NCBI RefSeq assembly: GCF_003063665.1
Contig: NZ_NESF01000003.1
Location: 62,001-126,000, forward strand
DNA from: Limnohabitans sp. Hippo3
Lineage (GTDB): Bacteria > Pseudomonadota > Gammaproteobacteria > Burkholderiales > Burkholderiaceae_C
Direction of reading: 5' to 3'
DNA: 64,000 nucleotides
The position numbers and the translations under genes were made by a program. Position 1 is the first letter of the stretch, and every line of letters starts with the position of its first letter. The notes under the pieces are model-generated. The model saw nothing but the letters and a program-made list of their open reading frames with translations. It was not told the origin of the DNA and did no database searches. Below are positions 1-6,965 of the stretch, piece by piece.

Positions 1-162
1 CAGCCCATCCACCACCATCACCCCCCGCAGCACCACCCCAAAGCTTTGAAAACCTTGCGCGTCCCATTGGGTGCTGCTGTCAATGTTGTCGTGTTGGTGG
101 CCGTGCACCGTCATGCGCACGCCCATGCGGCGGGCCAGGGTGTCCAGTTCTTTGAAGCCGTG
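1..162 (-). pseudogene. 3' fragment of a duplicated metallophosphoesterase gene
   Basis: Positions 13-162 align without gaps to 781-930, the 3' end of the intact metallophosphoesterase gene, with about 14 mismatches in 150 positions by hand count. On the minus strand the fragment still encodes the HGHQHDN metal-binding motif. Upstream of the HGF codons the frame meets a TAA stop and homology fades into the vapC 3' flank, so the N-terminal two thirds are missing. The C-terminal frame reads on past the left window edge without the stop of the intact copy. It is a remnant paralogue or duplication scar; what lies left of base 1 cannot be judged. Confidence 0.75.
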
Positions 163-182
163 TTAGCGCAGCTTGTGGGCGC

Positions 183-479
183 TCAGTGTTGAACTGTCCA
201 AGGATTGATCACGGTCAGCCCCGCAGCCTCAAAGGGACTGGCGTCTCGCGTAGCCACGATGAGGCCATGACGCTTGGCTGTTGCAGCGATGTAACCGTCA
301 GCGGTCGAGATGGCTAGGCCTTGGGTGCGGGCCGTCGAAAGGATGTCTGCATAGGCCTGCGATGCGCTGGCGTCAAAAGGCAGGATTTTTTGCTCTAGGC
401 CAAGGTGCAGGGTTTCTTTTCTCTCGCCCACTGGCAGCTTCAGCGACTTAGAGATGACGCTGGTTTCGAACAGGATCAT
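183..479 (-). CDS. vapC: VapC/FitB-type PIN-domain toxin, internally shortened
   Basis: The 98-residue product matches the PIN-domain ribonuclease toxins of VapBC/FitAB modules at both ends: MILFETSVIS at the N-terminus and TADGYIAATAKRHG, ATRDASPFEAAG and NPW at the C-terminus. Family members are usually about 135-145 residues. The missing 35-40 residues lie after residue 10 and normally carry the second catalytic acidic residue. The first catalytic Asp (DTN in the family) is Glu here (ETS). Two of four metal-coordinating acids are therefore altered or lost, so nuclease activity is doubtful. The frame stays open, and the start overlaps the antitoxin stop by 4 bp, showing that the operon is otherwise intact. 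Identity as a VapC relative is firm; activity is not. Confidence 0.85.
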   Translation of the reverse strand: MILFETSVISKSLKLPVGERKETLHLGLEQKILPFDASASQAYADILSTARTQGLAISTADGYIAATAKRHGLIVATRDASPFEAAGLTVINPWTVQH

Positions 480-715
480 TCAAATACGATGGGTTTTGCC
501 GGTGCCTTGTCTCGCTCAATGACCAACTCAAAGCCGCCAGCTTGTTGGCCAATTTCGGCCAGCAGAGATCCCAGCTGGATACGCCCTTCCGGGCGGGCAG
601 CTTGCTCCAGAATGGCACGCACTTCGGCTTCTGTGCTGCGCCCGGCCAATGTGGCACGCACGCGCAGTGCCCTGAGGGTTTCTTCGGGCAAGTTGCGGAT
701 GGTGATGGACAACAT
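476..715 (-). CDS. vapB: VapB/FitA-type ribbon-helix-helix antitoxin
   Basis: The 79-residue product begins MLSITIRNLPEETLRALRVR and continues with GRSTEAEVRAILE, the classic ribbon-helix-helix signature of FitA/StbC-type antitoxins. In this family the N-terminal half binds operator DNA and the C-terminal tail wraps the cognate PIN toxin. A strong AGGAGA Shine-Dalgarno sequence precedes the ATG at 715. The stop overlaps the vapC start as ATGA, the normal antitoxin-first coupling. Unlike its partner it looks full length. It probably represses its own promoter in the 716-771 gap, which is family knowledge rather than something visible here. Confidence 0.9.
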   Translation of the reverse strand: MLSITIRNLPEETLRALRVRATLAGRSTEAEVRAILEQAARPEGRIQLGSLLAEIGQQAGGFELVIERDKAPAKPIVFE

Positions 716-771
716 GGCAAGGTCTCCTTGGGCAAGGTGTGAATGATATGAAAATCAAAATTTCATTTCAA

Positions 772-1443
772 TCAATCCATCACCATCACCCCCCGCAGCC
801 CCACCCCAAAGCTCTGAAATCCTTGCGCGTCCCAATGGGCGCTGCTGTCAATGTTGTCGTGCTGGTGGCCGTGCACCGTCATGCGCACGCCCATGCGGCG
901 GGCCAGTGAGTCCAACTCGGCAAAGCCGTGCTCGTGGTAGCCGGGCGCTTCGTGGGTGATGAGGATGTCGGCTTGTAGCGTGGCCAGTTGTTCCACCTCG
1001 TCGGGGTAGATGGTGGACCAGTGCTTGAGGTGCACGCTGCCTTGCCAGCGGTCTTGGCGCGGGGTGACGCGGGCGTGCGCTTCGCGGTTGCGAAACTTGG
1101 GCGCTTGTGCGTCTTTGGGGTACCACACCGCACCGCGAAACACACCGCCCAGCCCGGCGATGCGCGTGCCGCAGGGCAGCTTGACCACACGGCCGTGCAG
1201 GCTGCGCTCGCTCACTTCGTCGTGCCAGACGTTGCCAAAGGTGTCCGCATGGTCGGTGTCGTGGTTGCCGTGGATGAACCAGACCCGCTCCCAAATCGCT
1301 TCCAGCTCGATGTGCAACGGCCGGGCTGGCTCCAGATCGCCCAGCAGGATGACGGCGCGGGCGTGGGTTTGCAAGGCGGCATCGATGATGTGCTGCCATT
1401 GGCCGTGCGGGTCGCCGCAGAAGAGGATGGGGCCGGGGTGCAT
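772..1443 (-). CDS. Calcineurin-like metallophosphoesterase
   Basis: The 223-residue protein has all the blocks of the calcineurin-like dinuclear metallophosphoesterase fold: GDPHGQ (residues 10-15), GDLE (35-38), GNHD (59-62), a later HEAP and HGHQH near the C-terminus. Such enzymes hydrolyse phosphomonoesters or phosphodiesters (nucleotides, proteins or RNA ends); the substrate cannot be told from sequence. No signal peptide is seen, so it is probably cytosolic. It starts 7 bp after the stop of the Fic gene on the same strand and is probably co-transcribed with it, with little sign of its own Shine-Dalgarno. Its 3' end is duplicated at 13-162. Confidence 0.85.
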   Translation of the reverse strand: MHPGPILFCGDPHGQWQHIIDAALQTHARAVILLGDLEPARPLHIELEAIWERVWFIHGNHDTDHADTFGNVWHDEVSERSLHGRVVKLPCGTRIAGLGGVFRGAVWYPKDAQAPKFRNREAHARVTPRQDRWQGSVHLKHWSTIYPDEVEQLATLQADILITHEAPGYHEHGFAELDSLARRMGVRMTVHGHQHDNIDSSAHWDAQGFQSFGVGLRGVMVMD

Positions 1444-1450
1444 GGGGTTA

Positions 1451-2596
1451 TCAATCGCTCAGCAATTCCACATAGGCTTGGTAGCTGTAATGACGGTTCT
1501 TTTTTTGCCCGGTCTGCTCGACCACGATGCCTAGCTTTTCCAGTGTTTTGACCGCTGCATTGGCTGTGGGGAACGTGGTTCCCAGTTTTTCGCAGACTTG
1601 ATCGATGGAAAAAATGGGCATCAGTGGCAAGAGTTCAAACAGGCGAAGACTGGCTGGCGTGATGCGGGGCTCTTGGAGCAGGCGACGGCGGTCGGTGTTG
1701 ATCAGGCGGGCCAATGCGACGATCCCACGCTCAGCGGTGTCTGCTGCGCGAGCAACACCTTCCAGGAAAAAAGCCACCCAGCCTTCCCAGTCGCCATCCG
1801 TGCGGACTGCAGAAAGTCGTCGGTAGTATTCGGTTTGATGCTGTTTGAGGTAGGCGCTCACGTAAACCAAGGGCTCTGACAACAAGCCCCATTGCTCCAT
1901 GAGTGCGGCAATCAGCAATCGCCCAATGCGTCCATTGCCATCCAAAAAGGGGTGAATGGTTTCAAACTGAACGTGCACGAGCCCAATGCGCACCAGAGGC
2001 GGCAGGGTGGGCCGAGTGTCGTGAATGAAGCGTTCAAGATCGGCCAGCAGGGCGGGTACATGCGTGGGCGGCGGGGGTACAAATACAGCGTTGCCGGGCC
2101 GAGTGCCGCCGATCCAGTTTTGAGACTGGCGCAATTCGCCCGGTTGGCGACCAGAGCCACGGGCGCCATCCATGAGCAGGCGGTGGGCTTGCCGCATCAG
2201 GCGCACGCTCATGGGCAGGCCGTTGGGGTCCCGCAATGTTTGTTCTGTCCAGCGAAAGGCACGCAGGTAATTGGTGACCTCCTCCACATCGTCTGTGTTG
2301 CTGACGACCAGCCCCGCCTCTTTGCCAAACAGGTCGACCAGTGTCGCCTGGGTCCCCTCAATCTGTGATGTGAGCAGTGCCTCTTTGCGGATGGCGCTGT
2401 AGAGTAACCAGTCGATCGAAGGCACCAAGCCTGCCACCCCTGCCAGACGGGCCAAGGCCAGTTCAGCCGTGCGGTTGAGTTCGGCATAGCAAGCAGCGTC
2501 CAGTTCGGGCTCAGCAGGTGGCAGCGCATGGGGCACAAAAGCGCGCACGCTCTCGCCGAGAGTGGTGGAGGTGACGTAGGTTCCGGTGACGCGCAT
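1451..2596 (-). CDS. Class II Fic-domain protein (probable AMP transferase)
   Basis: The 381-residue protein carries the Fic active-site motif HPFLDGNGRIGR (residues 215-226), whose His is the catalytic base for transferring AMP from ATP to a hydroxyl side chain of a target protein. Residues 76-81 (TSQIEG) fit the N-terminal inhibitory helix motif (S/T)xxxE(G/N), placing it in the self-inhibited class II group. The last 90 or so residues resemble a winged-helix DNA-binding domain (IDQVCEKLGTTFPTANAAVKTLEKLGIV), common in this subgroup and suggestive of autoregulation. It heads an operon with the metallophosphoesterase. Target protein and physiological role are unknown. Confidence 0.9.
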   Translation of the reverse strand: MRVTGTYVTSTTLGESVRAFVPHALPPAEPELDAACYAELNRTAELALARLAGVAGLVPSIDWLLYSAIRKEALLTSQIEGTQATLVDLFGKEAGLVVSNTDDVEEVTNYLRAFRWTEQTLRDPNGLPMSVRLMRQAHRLLMDGARGSGRQPGELRQSQNWIGGTRPGNAVFVPPPPTHVPALLADLERFIHDTRPTLPPLVRIGLVHVQFETIHPFLDGNGRIGRLLIAALMEQWGLLSEPLVYVSAYLKQHQTEYYRRLSAVRTDGDWEGWVAFFLEGVARAADTAERGIVALARLINTDRRRLLQEPRITPASLRLFELLPLMPIFSIDQVCEKLGTTFPTANAAVKTLEKLGIVVEQTGQKKNRHYSYQAYVELLSD

Positions 2597-2602
2597 GCTT
2601 AG

Positions 2603-2657
2603 ATATTAAAGATCGCTTGAATACAGGTCTGCCATATTAAAGCTTTCTTTAATATGG
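2603..2657. promoter_or_regulatory. Candidate operator of the Fic operon
   Basis: A perfect inverted repeat, CCATATTAAAG / CTTTAATATGG, with a 4-nt spacer lies at 2632-2657. A third half-site, ATATTAAAG, lies at 2603-2611, between the inverted repeat and the fic start codon at 2596. It is AT-rich against a GC-rich background and sits in the divergent gap between fic and the exonuclease gene. Because the Fic protein has a C-terminal winged helix, autorepression is a plausible reading, but this is inference. Confidence 0.55.
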
Positions 2658-2716
2658 TGCAAGCCTGTGAAAGCGGGTTTTAATCTGAGATCCGTTTCTG
2701 TATCGGCTTACTCACC

Positions 2717-3340
2717 ATGACCCCCATCGCCATCATCGACTTCGAAACCACCGGCATCTCCCCCAATATGGGCGACCGCGCCACCGAGGTGGCCATCGTC
2801 ATGCTCGAGGGTGGGCAGGTGGTGGACCGCTACCAAAGCCTGATGAACGCCGGGGTGCGGGTGAACTCTTTCATCACCCAGCTCACGGGCATCACCAACG
2901 AGATGGTGCAGGCCGCGCCCCCGGCCGAGCAGGTGATGCGCGAGGCGGCCCGCTTTGTGGGCGGGCGGCCCATGGTGGCGCACAACGCAGCCTTTGACAA
3001 AAAGTTCTGGCAGGCCGAGCTGGCGCGCTTCGGGCAAGACGGCTCGCATGCCTTTGCCTGCACTTTGCTGCTGTCGCGCCGCCTGTACCCGCAAGCGCCC
3101 AACCACAAGCTGGGTACGCTGGCGGCGCTGCACCATTTGCCCTCGTCAGGCCGCGCCCACCGGGCCTTGGCCGATGCCGAGATGGCCGCGCATTTGCTGG
3201 CGCAGATGCAGCACGACCTGAAAACCCGCTACGGCTGCACTCAGGCCGACCACGCTTTGCTGATGGGCCTGCAACGCACCAGCCGCCACATGGTGGGGCC
3301 CTATTTGAAGCAGCGGGCGCAGGGCTTTGGATCTTCGTAG
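2717..3340 (+). CDS. DEDDh-type 3'-5' exonuclease (DnaQ/epsilon-like)
   Basis: The 207-residue protein shows the three exonuclease motifs of the DnaQ superfamily: Exo I DFETTG near residue 9, Exo II HNAAFD in the middle and Exo III HRALADAE with its histidine, marking the DEDDh subclass. It hydrolyses single-stranded 3' ends with two metal ions. It is shorter than replicative epsilon and lacks an obvious polymerase-binding tail, so it is more likely a stand-alone repair or RNA/DNA-trimming exonuclease. It is divergent from the Fic operon across 120 bp holding the palindromic operator, and convergent with the Lrp-type gene. The exact substrate is unknown. Confidence 0.88.
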   Translation: MTPIAIIDFETTGISPNMGDRATEVAIVMLEGGQVVDRYQSLMNAGVRVNSFITQLTGITNEMVQAAPPAEQVMREAARFVGGRPMVAHNAAFDKKFWQAELARFGQDGSHAFACTLLLSRRLYPQAPNHKLGTLAALHHLPSSGRAHRALADAEMAAHLLAQMQHDLKTRYGCTQADHALLMGLQRTSRHMVGPYLKQRAQGFGSS

Positions 3341-3366
3341 GTCGGTACCTTCAGGTCCGACATGGT
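3337..3366. repeat. Single unit of the GTAGGTCGG...CCGACATGG repeat family
   Basis: The segment starting GTAGGTCGG and ending CCGACATGG, just at the exonuclease stop codon, is a degenerate copy of the same unit that forms the left arm of the long hairpin at 45254-45324. Internally it can pair GGTCGG with a diverged complement. It is one of several REP-like families in this window. Confidence 0.5.
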
Positions 3367-3407
3367 GTGCTCCAGCTCAGCAGGGGGTGGATTGAGTGGC
3401 GCACACC

Positions 3408-3494
3408 AAGTCGCATTCAAAGTCGCAAAAAGGTCGAAGAAATTCCTGAAAAATCCATATGCGACAAAGACTTGGATGAATTTTCAAAGTCGCA
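3408..3494. repeat. AT-rich segment with three AAGTCGCA octamers
   Basis: AAGTCGCA occurs at 3408-3415, 3420-3427 and 3487-3494, with an inverted TGCGAC at 3460-3465, inside an AT-rich stretch between the convergent exonuclease and Lrp-type genes. No convincing protein is encoded here. The role is unknown; it could be protein-binding sites or degraded sequence. Confidence 0.4.
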
Positions 3495-3522
3495 AAAATA
3501 CCCGCAAAAATGGACGCAAAGA

Positions 3523-3990
3523 TCATCCCAAACCCAGCGGCAGCGCCGTCTTGTAGCGCACCTGTTTGAGCGCAAAACTGGAGCGGATTTTTTCCACGCC
3601 CGGAATCGGCGAGAGCTGCTCCAGGATGAAGCGCTCCAGCGCCGCCATGTCGCGCACGGCCACGCGCAGCAGGTAGTCGCTGTCGCCGGTCATCAAATAG
3701 CACTCCATCACCTCGTCGTGCCGGGCGATGTGCGCCTCAAAGTCGGCCAAGGTTTCTTTGCTTTGGGTCTTGAGGCTGATGGAGATGAACACCGTCAGGC
3801 CCAGCCCCAGCGCCGCTGCGCTGGCCAGCGCCACATAGCGCTGGATCACGCCGCCCGACTCCAGCGCCTTGACCCTGGCCAGGCACGGCGAGGGCGACAG
3901 GCCAATGCGTTTGGCCAGCGCCACATTGGACAGCGAGCCGTCGCGCTGCAGCTCGTCCAGTATCTTCAAATCCACGTTGTCCAGAATCAT
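3523..3990 (-). CDS. Lrp/AsnC-family transcriptional regulator (MdeR-like)
   Basis: The 155-residue product has an N-terminal helix-turn-helix (DNVDLKILDELQRDGSLSNV, then ALAKRIGLSPSPCLARVKAL) and a C-terminal RAM ligand domain with YLMTGDSDYLLRV, the standard Lrp/AsnC layout and length. These proteins sense amino acids and form octamers on DNA. It is transcribed divergently from the AceE-like E1 gene, which it most likely controls, as MdeR does for the mde genes of Pseudomonas putida. An upstream ATG at 4017 would add nine codons but would include the inverted repeat at 3992-4016, so 3990 is preferred. A longer open frame running on to 5496 is only antisense to the E1 gene. Confidence 0.9.
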   Translation of the reverse strand: MILDNVDLKILDELQRDGSLSNVALAKRIGLSPSPCLARVKALESGGVIQRYVALASAAALGLGLTVFISISLKTQSKETLADFEAHIARHDEVMECYLMTGDSDYLLRVAVRDMAALERFILEQLSPIPGVEKIRSSFALKQVRYKTALPLGLG

Positions 3991-3991
3991 G

Positions 3992-4016
3992 TGCCGAATC
4001 TCATTTAATTTCGGCA
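3992..4016. promoter_or_regulatory. Inverted repeat upstream of the Lrp-type gene, candidate operator
   Basis: TGCCGAA (3992-3998) and TTCGGCA (4010-4016) form a perfect 7-bp inverted repeat with an 11-nt AT-rich spacer in the divergent gap between the Lrp-type gene and the E1 gene. Lrp-family proteins bind such dyads with AT-rich centres, so autoregulation or control of both promoters is plausible. Confidence 0.45.
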
Positions 4017-4092
4017 TATTGTGCTTCAAATGACGCATTTGATGGTTCAAATACGCAGCACATGCGCCGCATGCCTCTGTACAGTGAAACGC

Positions 4093-6729
4093 ATGAACGC
4101 ACCCATCGAACCCCGTTTGCAAGCGATGTTGAACGCCCACGACATCGACCCCGAAGAAACCGCCGAGTGGCGCGAGGCCTTGCTGGCCCTCATCGCCACC
4201 CAAGGCCCCGAGCGTGCCCGGCAAATTCTGGACGAGCTGGCCACCGTGGCGCGCCAGCAGCGCACGGGCTGGCAGCCCGATCTGAACACGCCCTACATGA
4301 ACACCATCGCGGTGCAAGACCAGCCCGACTTCCCCGGCGACTTGGCCACCGAAGAGCGGCTGGTGGCCATCATGCGCTGGAATGCGCTGGCCATGGTGGT
4401 GCGTGCTAACCAGGCTTATGGCGAGCTGGGCGGGCACATCGCCAGTTACGCCAGCGTGGCCGATTTGTTCGAGACCGGGTTTCACCACTTCTTCCACGCC
4501 CGCACCGAGCAGCACAAAGGCGACCTGGTGTTCTTCCAGCCGCACAGCGCACCCGGGGTGTACGCCCGCGCTTTTCTGGAAGGGCGCCTCACCGAGGCGG
4601 ACCTGATGCACTACCGCCAGGAGATCACCGCACCGGACAGCGGCGCACGCGGCTTGTCGAGCTACCCGCACCCTTGGCTGATGCCCGATTTTTGGCAGTT
4701 CCCCACGGGCTCCATGGGCTTGGGGCCGATCAGCTCGATCTACCACGCACGCTTCATGCGCTACCTGACGCACCGCCAGCTGCAGGACTGCAGCGGCCGC
4801 AAGGTGTGGGGCGTGTTTGGCGACGGCGAGATGGACGAGCCCGAGAGCATGAGCGCCCTGACACTGGCGGCGCGAGAAAAGCTCGACAACCTGGTGTGGG
4901 TGGTCAACTGCAATTTGCAGCGCCTGGACGGCCCGGTGCGCGGCAACGGCCGCATCATCGACGAGCTTGAGAAGCTGTTTGCGGGCGCGGGCTGGAACGT
5001 GATCAAGCTGGTCTGGGGCAGCGACTGGGATGGCCTGCTGGCCCGCGACACCTCGGGCGCTTTGCTGCGCGCTTTTGCCGACACGGTGGACGGGCAAATG
5101 CAGACCTTTGCCGCCAAAGATGGACGCTACAACCGCGACAACTTCTTCGGCCAAAACGAAGCGCTGGCGCGGCTGGTGCAGGGCATGACGGACGAACAGA
5201 TCGACCAACTCAAGCGCGGCGGCCACGACATCGTGAAAATCCACGCGGCGTATGCGGCGGCGGCCGCGCACCGCGGCCAGCCCACGGTGATCCTGGCGCA
5301 CACCAAAAAAGGTTTTGGCATGGGCAGCGCGGGCCAAGGCAAGATGACCACACACAGCCAGAAGAAGCTGGACGAGCAAGACCTGATCGACTACCGCAAC
5401 CGCTTTGACCTGCCATTGAGCGACGAGCAGGCCAAGGGCCTGGCGTTTTACAAACCCGCCGACGACAGCGCCGAGATGCGCTACCTGCGCGAGCACCGCG
5501 CCCTCTTGGGCGGCAGCTTGCCCAAACGCGAGACGGTGTGTGACCGTTTACCGGTGCCCGCACTCGCCAGTTACGGCCAGTTTGCGCTGCAGGCCGACGG
5601 CAAAGAGATGAGCACCACCATGGCCTTTGTGCGCATGCTGGGCAACCTGCTCAAAGACAGCACCTTGGGCCCGCGCATCGTGCCCATCGTGGCCGACGAG
5701 GCGCGTACGTTTGGCATGGCCAACCTGTTCAAGCAGGTGGGCATTTACAGCAGCGTGGGCCAGCGCTATGCGCCCGAGGACATCGGCTCGGTGCTGAGCT
5801 ACCGCGAAGCCACCGACGGCCAGATTCTGGAAGAAGGCATCAGCGAAGCCGGTGCCATTGCCAGCTGGACAGCGGCCGCCACCAGCTACAGCGTGCACGG
5901 CCTGGCCATGCTGCCCTTCTACATTTATTACTCGATGTTCGGCTTTCAGCGCGTGGGCGACGCCATCTGGGCGGCGGCCGATCAGCGGGCACGCGGCTTC
6001 TTGCTCGGCGCCACCTCAGGCCGCACCACCTTGGGCGGCGAGGGCCTGCAACACCAGGACGGCAGCAGCCACCTGGTGGCGGCCACCATCCCCAATTGCA
6101 AGGCCTACGACCCGGCCTTTGCGGGCGAGCTGGCGGTGATTCTGGACGCGGGCATGCGCGAGATGGTCGAGCAGCAAGCCGACGTGTTTTATTACGTCAC
6201 CTTGATGAACGAGAACTACGCGCAGCCGAACCTGCCCGAGGGGGCAGAGCGTTGCGTGTTGCGTGGGGGTTACCACCTCGGCGCCTATGGTCCCACTGAT
6301 GGACCCGCGAATGGTCCCAGCGATGCCTCGACGAAGGGACAGCGCGTGACGCTGCTGGGCTCCGGGGCCATCCTCACCGAGGTCATCCGCGCTGCCGAGC
6401 AATTGGCCGCGCAGGGCGTGGGGGTGGACGTGTACAGCATCACCAGCTGGAGCGAGCTGGCCCGCGACGGCATGGCGAATGAGGCCAGCGGCGATGCACC
6501 CTACCTGAGCCGCTTGCTGGCCCCCAGTGCCGGCCCCATCGTGGCCGCCAGCGACTACGTGCGGGCCGTGCCCGAGAGCGTGCGCGCCTACCTGCCCGAA
6601 GGCCGCCGCTACCGCACCCTCGGCACCGACGGCTTTGGCCGCAGCGACACCCGCGCCGCACTGCGCCGCTTCTTTGCGGTGGACGCGGACAGCATCGCGC
6701 AGGCCGCGTTGCAGGCGCTGACGGGCTGA
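4093..6729 (+). CDS. AceE-like 2-oxoacid dehydrogenase E1 component (MdeB-like)
   Basis: The 878-residue protein belongs to the homodimeric AceE family of thiamine-diphosphate decarboxylases that feed an acyl group to a lipoyl E2. The thiamine/Mg motif GDGEMDEPES followed by NCNLQRLDGP lies near residues 243-275, and PHPWLMPDFWQFPTGSMGLG and QKKLDEQDL are further family landmarks. No E2 or E3 gene is adjacent, and a divergent Lrp-type regulator sits in front. This arrangement resembles MdeB of Pseudomonas putida, thought to handle 2-oxobutyrate from methionine degradation, more than the housekeeping aceEF operon. A GPTDGPANGPSDAST low-complexity stretch interrupts the C-terminal region. The ATG at 4093 is preferred to one at 4021, which reads through promoter-like sequence. 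Confidence 0.85.
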   Translation: MNAPIEPRLQAMLNAHDIDPEETAEWREALLALIATQGPERARQILDELATVARQQRTGWQPDLNTPYMNTIAVQDQPDFPGDLATEERLVAIMRWNALAMVVRANQAYGELGGHIASYASVADLFETGFHHFFHARTEQHKGDLVFFQPHSAPGVYARAFLEGRLTEADLMHYRQEITAPDSGARGLSSYPHPWLMPDFWQFPTGSMGLGPISSIYHARFMRYLTHRQLQDCSGRKVWGVFGDGEMDEPESMSALTLAAREKLDNLVWVVNCNLQRLDGPVRGNGRIIDELEKLFAGAGWNVIKLVWGSDWDGLLARDTSGALLRAFADTVDGQMQTFAAKDGRYNRDNFFGQNEALARLVQGMTDEQIDQLKRGGHDIVKIHAAYAAAAAHRGQPTVILAHTKKGFGMGSAGQGKMTTHSQKKLDEQDLIDYRNRFDLPLSDEQAKGLAFYKPADDSAEMRYLREHRALLGGSLPKRETVCDRLPVPALASYGQFALQADGKEMSTTMAFVRMLGNLLKDSTLGPRIVPIVADEARTFGMANLFKQVGIYSSVGQRYAPEDIGSVLSYREATDGQILEEGISEAGAIASWTAAATSYSVHGLAMLPFYIYYSMFGFQRVGDAIWAAADQRARGFLLGATSGRTTLGGEGLQHQDGSSHLVAATIPNCKAYDPAFAGELAVILDAGMREMVEQQADVFYYVTLMNENYAQPNLPEGAERCVLRGGYHLGAYGPTDGPANGPSDASTKGQRVTLLGSGAILTEVIRAAEQLAAQGVGVDVYSITSWSELARDGMANEASGDAPYLSRLLAPSAGPIVAASDYVRAVPESVRAYLPEGRRYRTLGTDGFGRSDTRAALRRFFAVDADSIAQAALQALTG

Positions 6730-6786
6730 CGATGGACATGGCCTTGCGTCATCTGGACTTGACCTGGAAGGCCCGTCCCCTCTCGC

Positions 6787-6948
6787 CATCCCGGACTTGA
6801 TCTGGGATCCATCCCTTCGACGACCATGGATACCCGCCTTCGCGGGTATGACATTCAGGGGGGCCATCCCCCTTGTCTGTCATCCCGGACTTGATCCGGG
6901 ATCCATGGTTGCAGGGGAGATGGACCCCGGGTCTTCGCCCGGGGTGAC
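6787..6948. repeat. Cluster of four REP-like palindromes (family A)
   Basis: Four palindromic units lie in the gap between convergent genes: 6787-6812 and 6878-6908 (CATCCCGGACTTGATC type with GATCC), 6825-6852 (CATGGATACCCGC / GCGGGTATGAC) and 6920-6948 (GGACCCCGGG / CCCGGGGTGAC). All end in variants of CATGG or TGAC. The same family recurs at 16517-16655 and 43528-43595. They can form hairpins in the 3' ends of both flanking transcripts. Confidence 0.85.
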
Positions 6949-6965
6949 ACAAACTCAAAGCCTGA

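Noticed and set aside
3362..3556. A 64-codon plus-strand frame between the exonuclease and Lrp-type genes
   Set aside because: It consists of Lys/Asn/Ser-rich low-complexity sequence over the AAGTCGCA repeats and overlaps the 3' end of the Lrp-type gene; there is no ribosome site or homology.
3523..5496. A 657-codon open frame on the minus strand reaching into the E1 gene
   Set aside because: Only its last 155 codons resemble a protein (the Lrp-type regulator). The rest is antisense to the E1 gene and has the composition expected of high-GC antisense frames.
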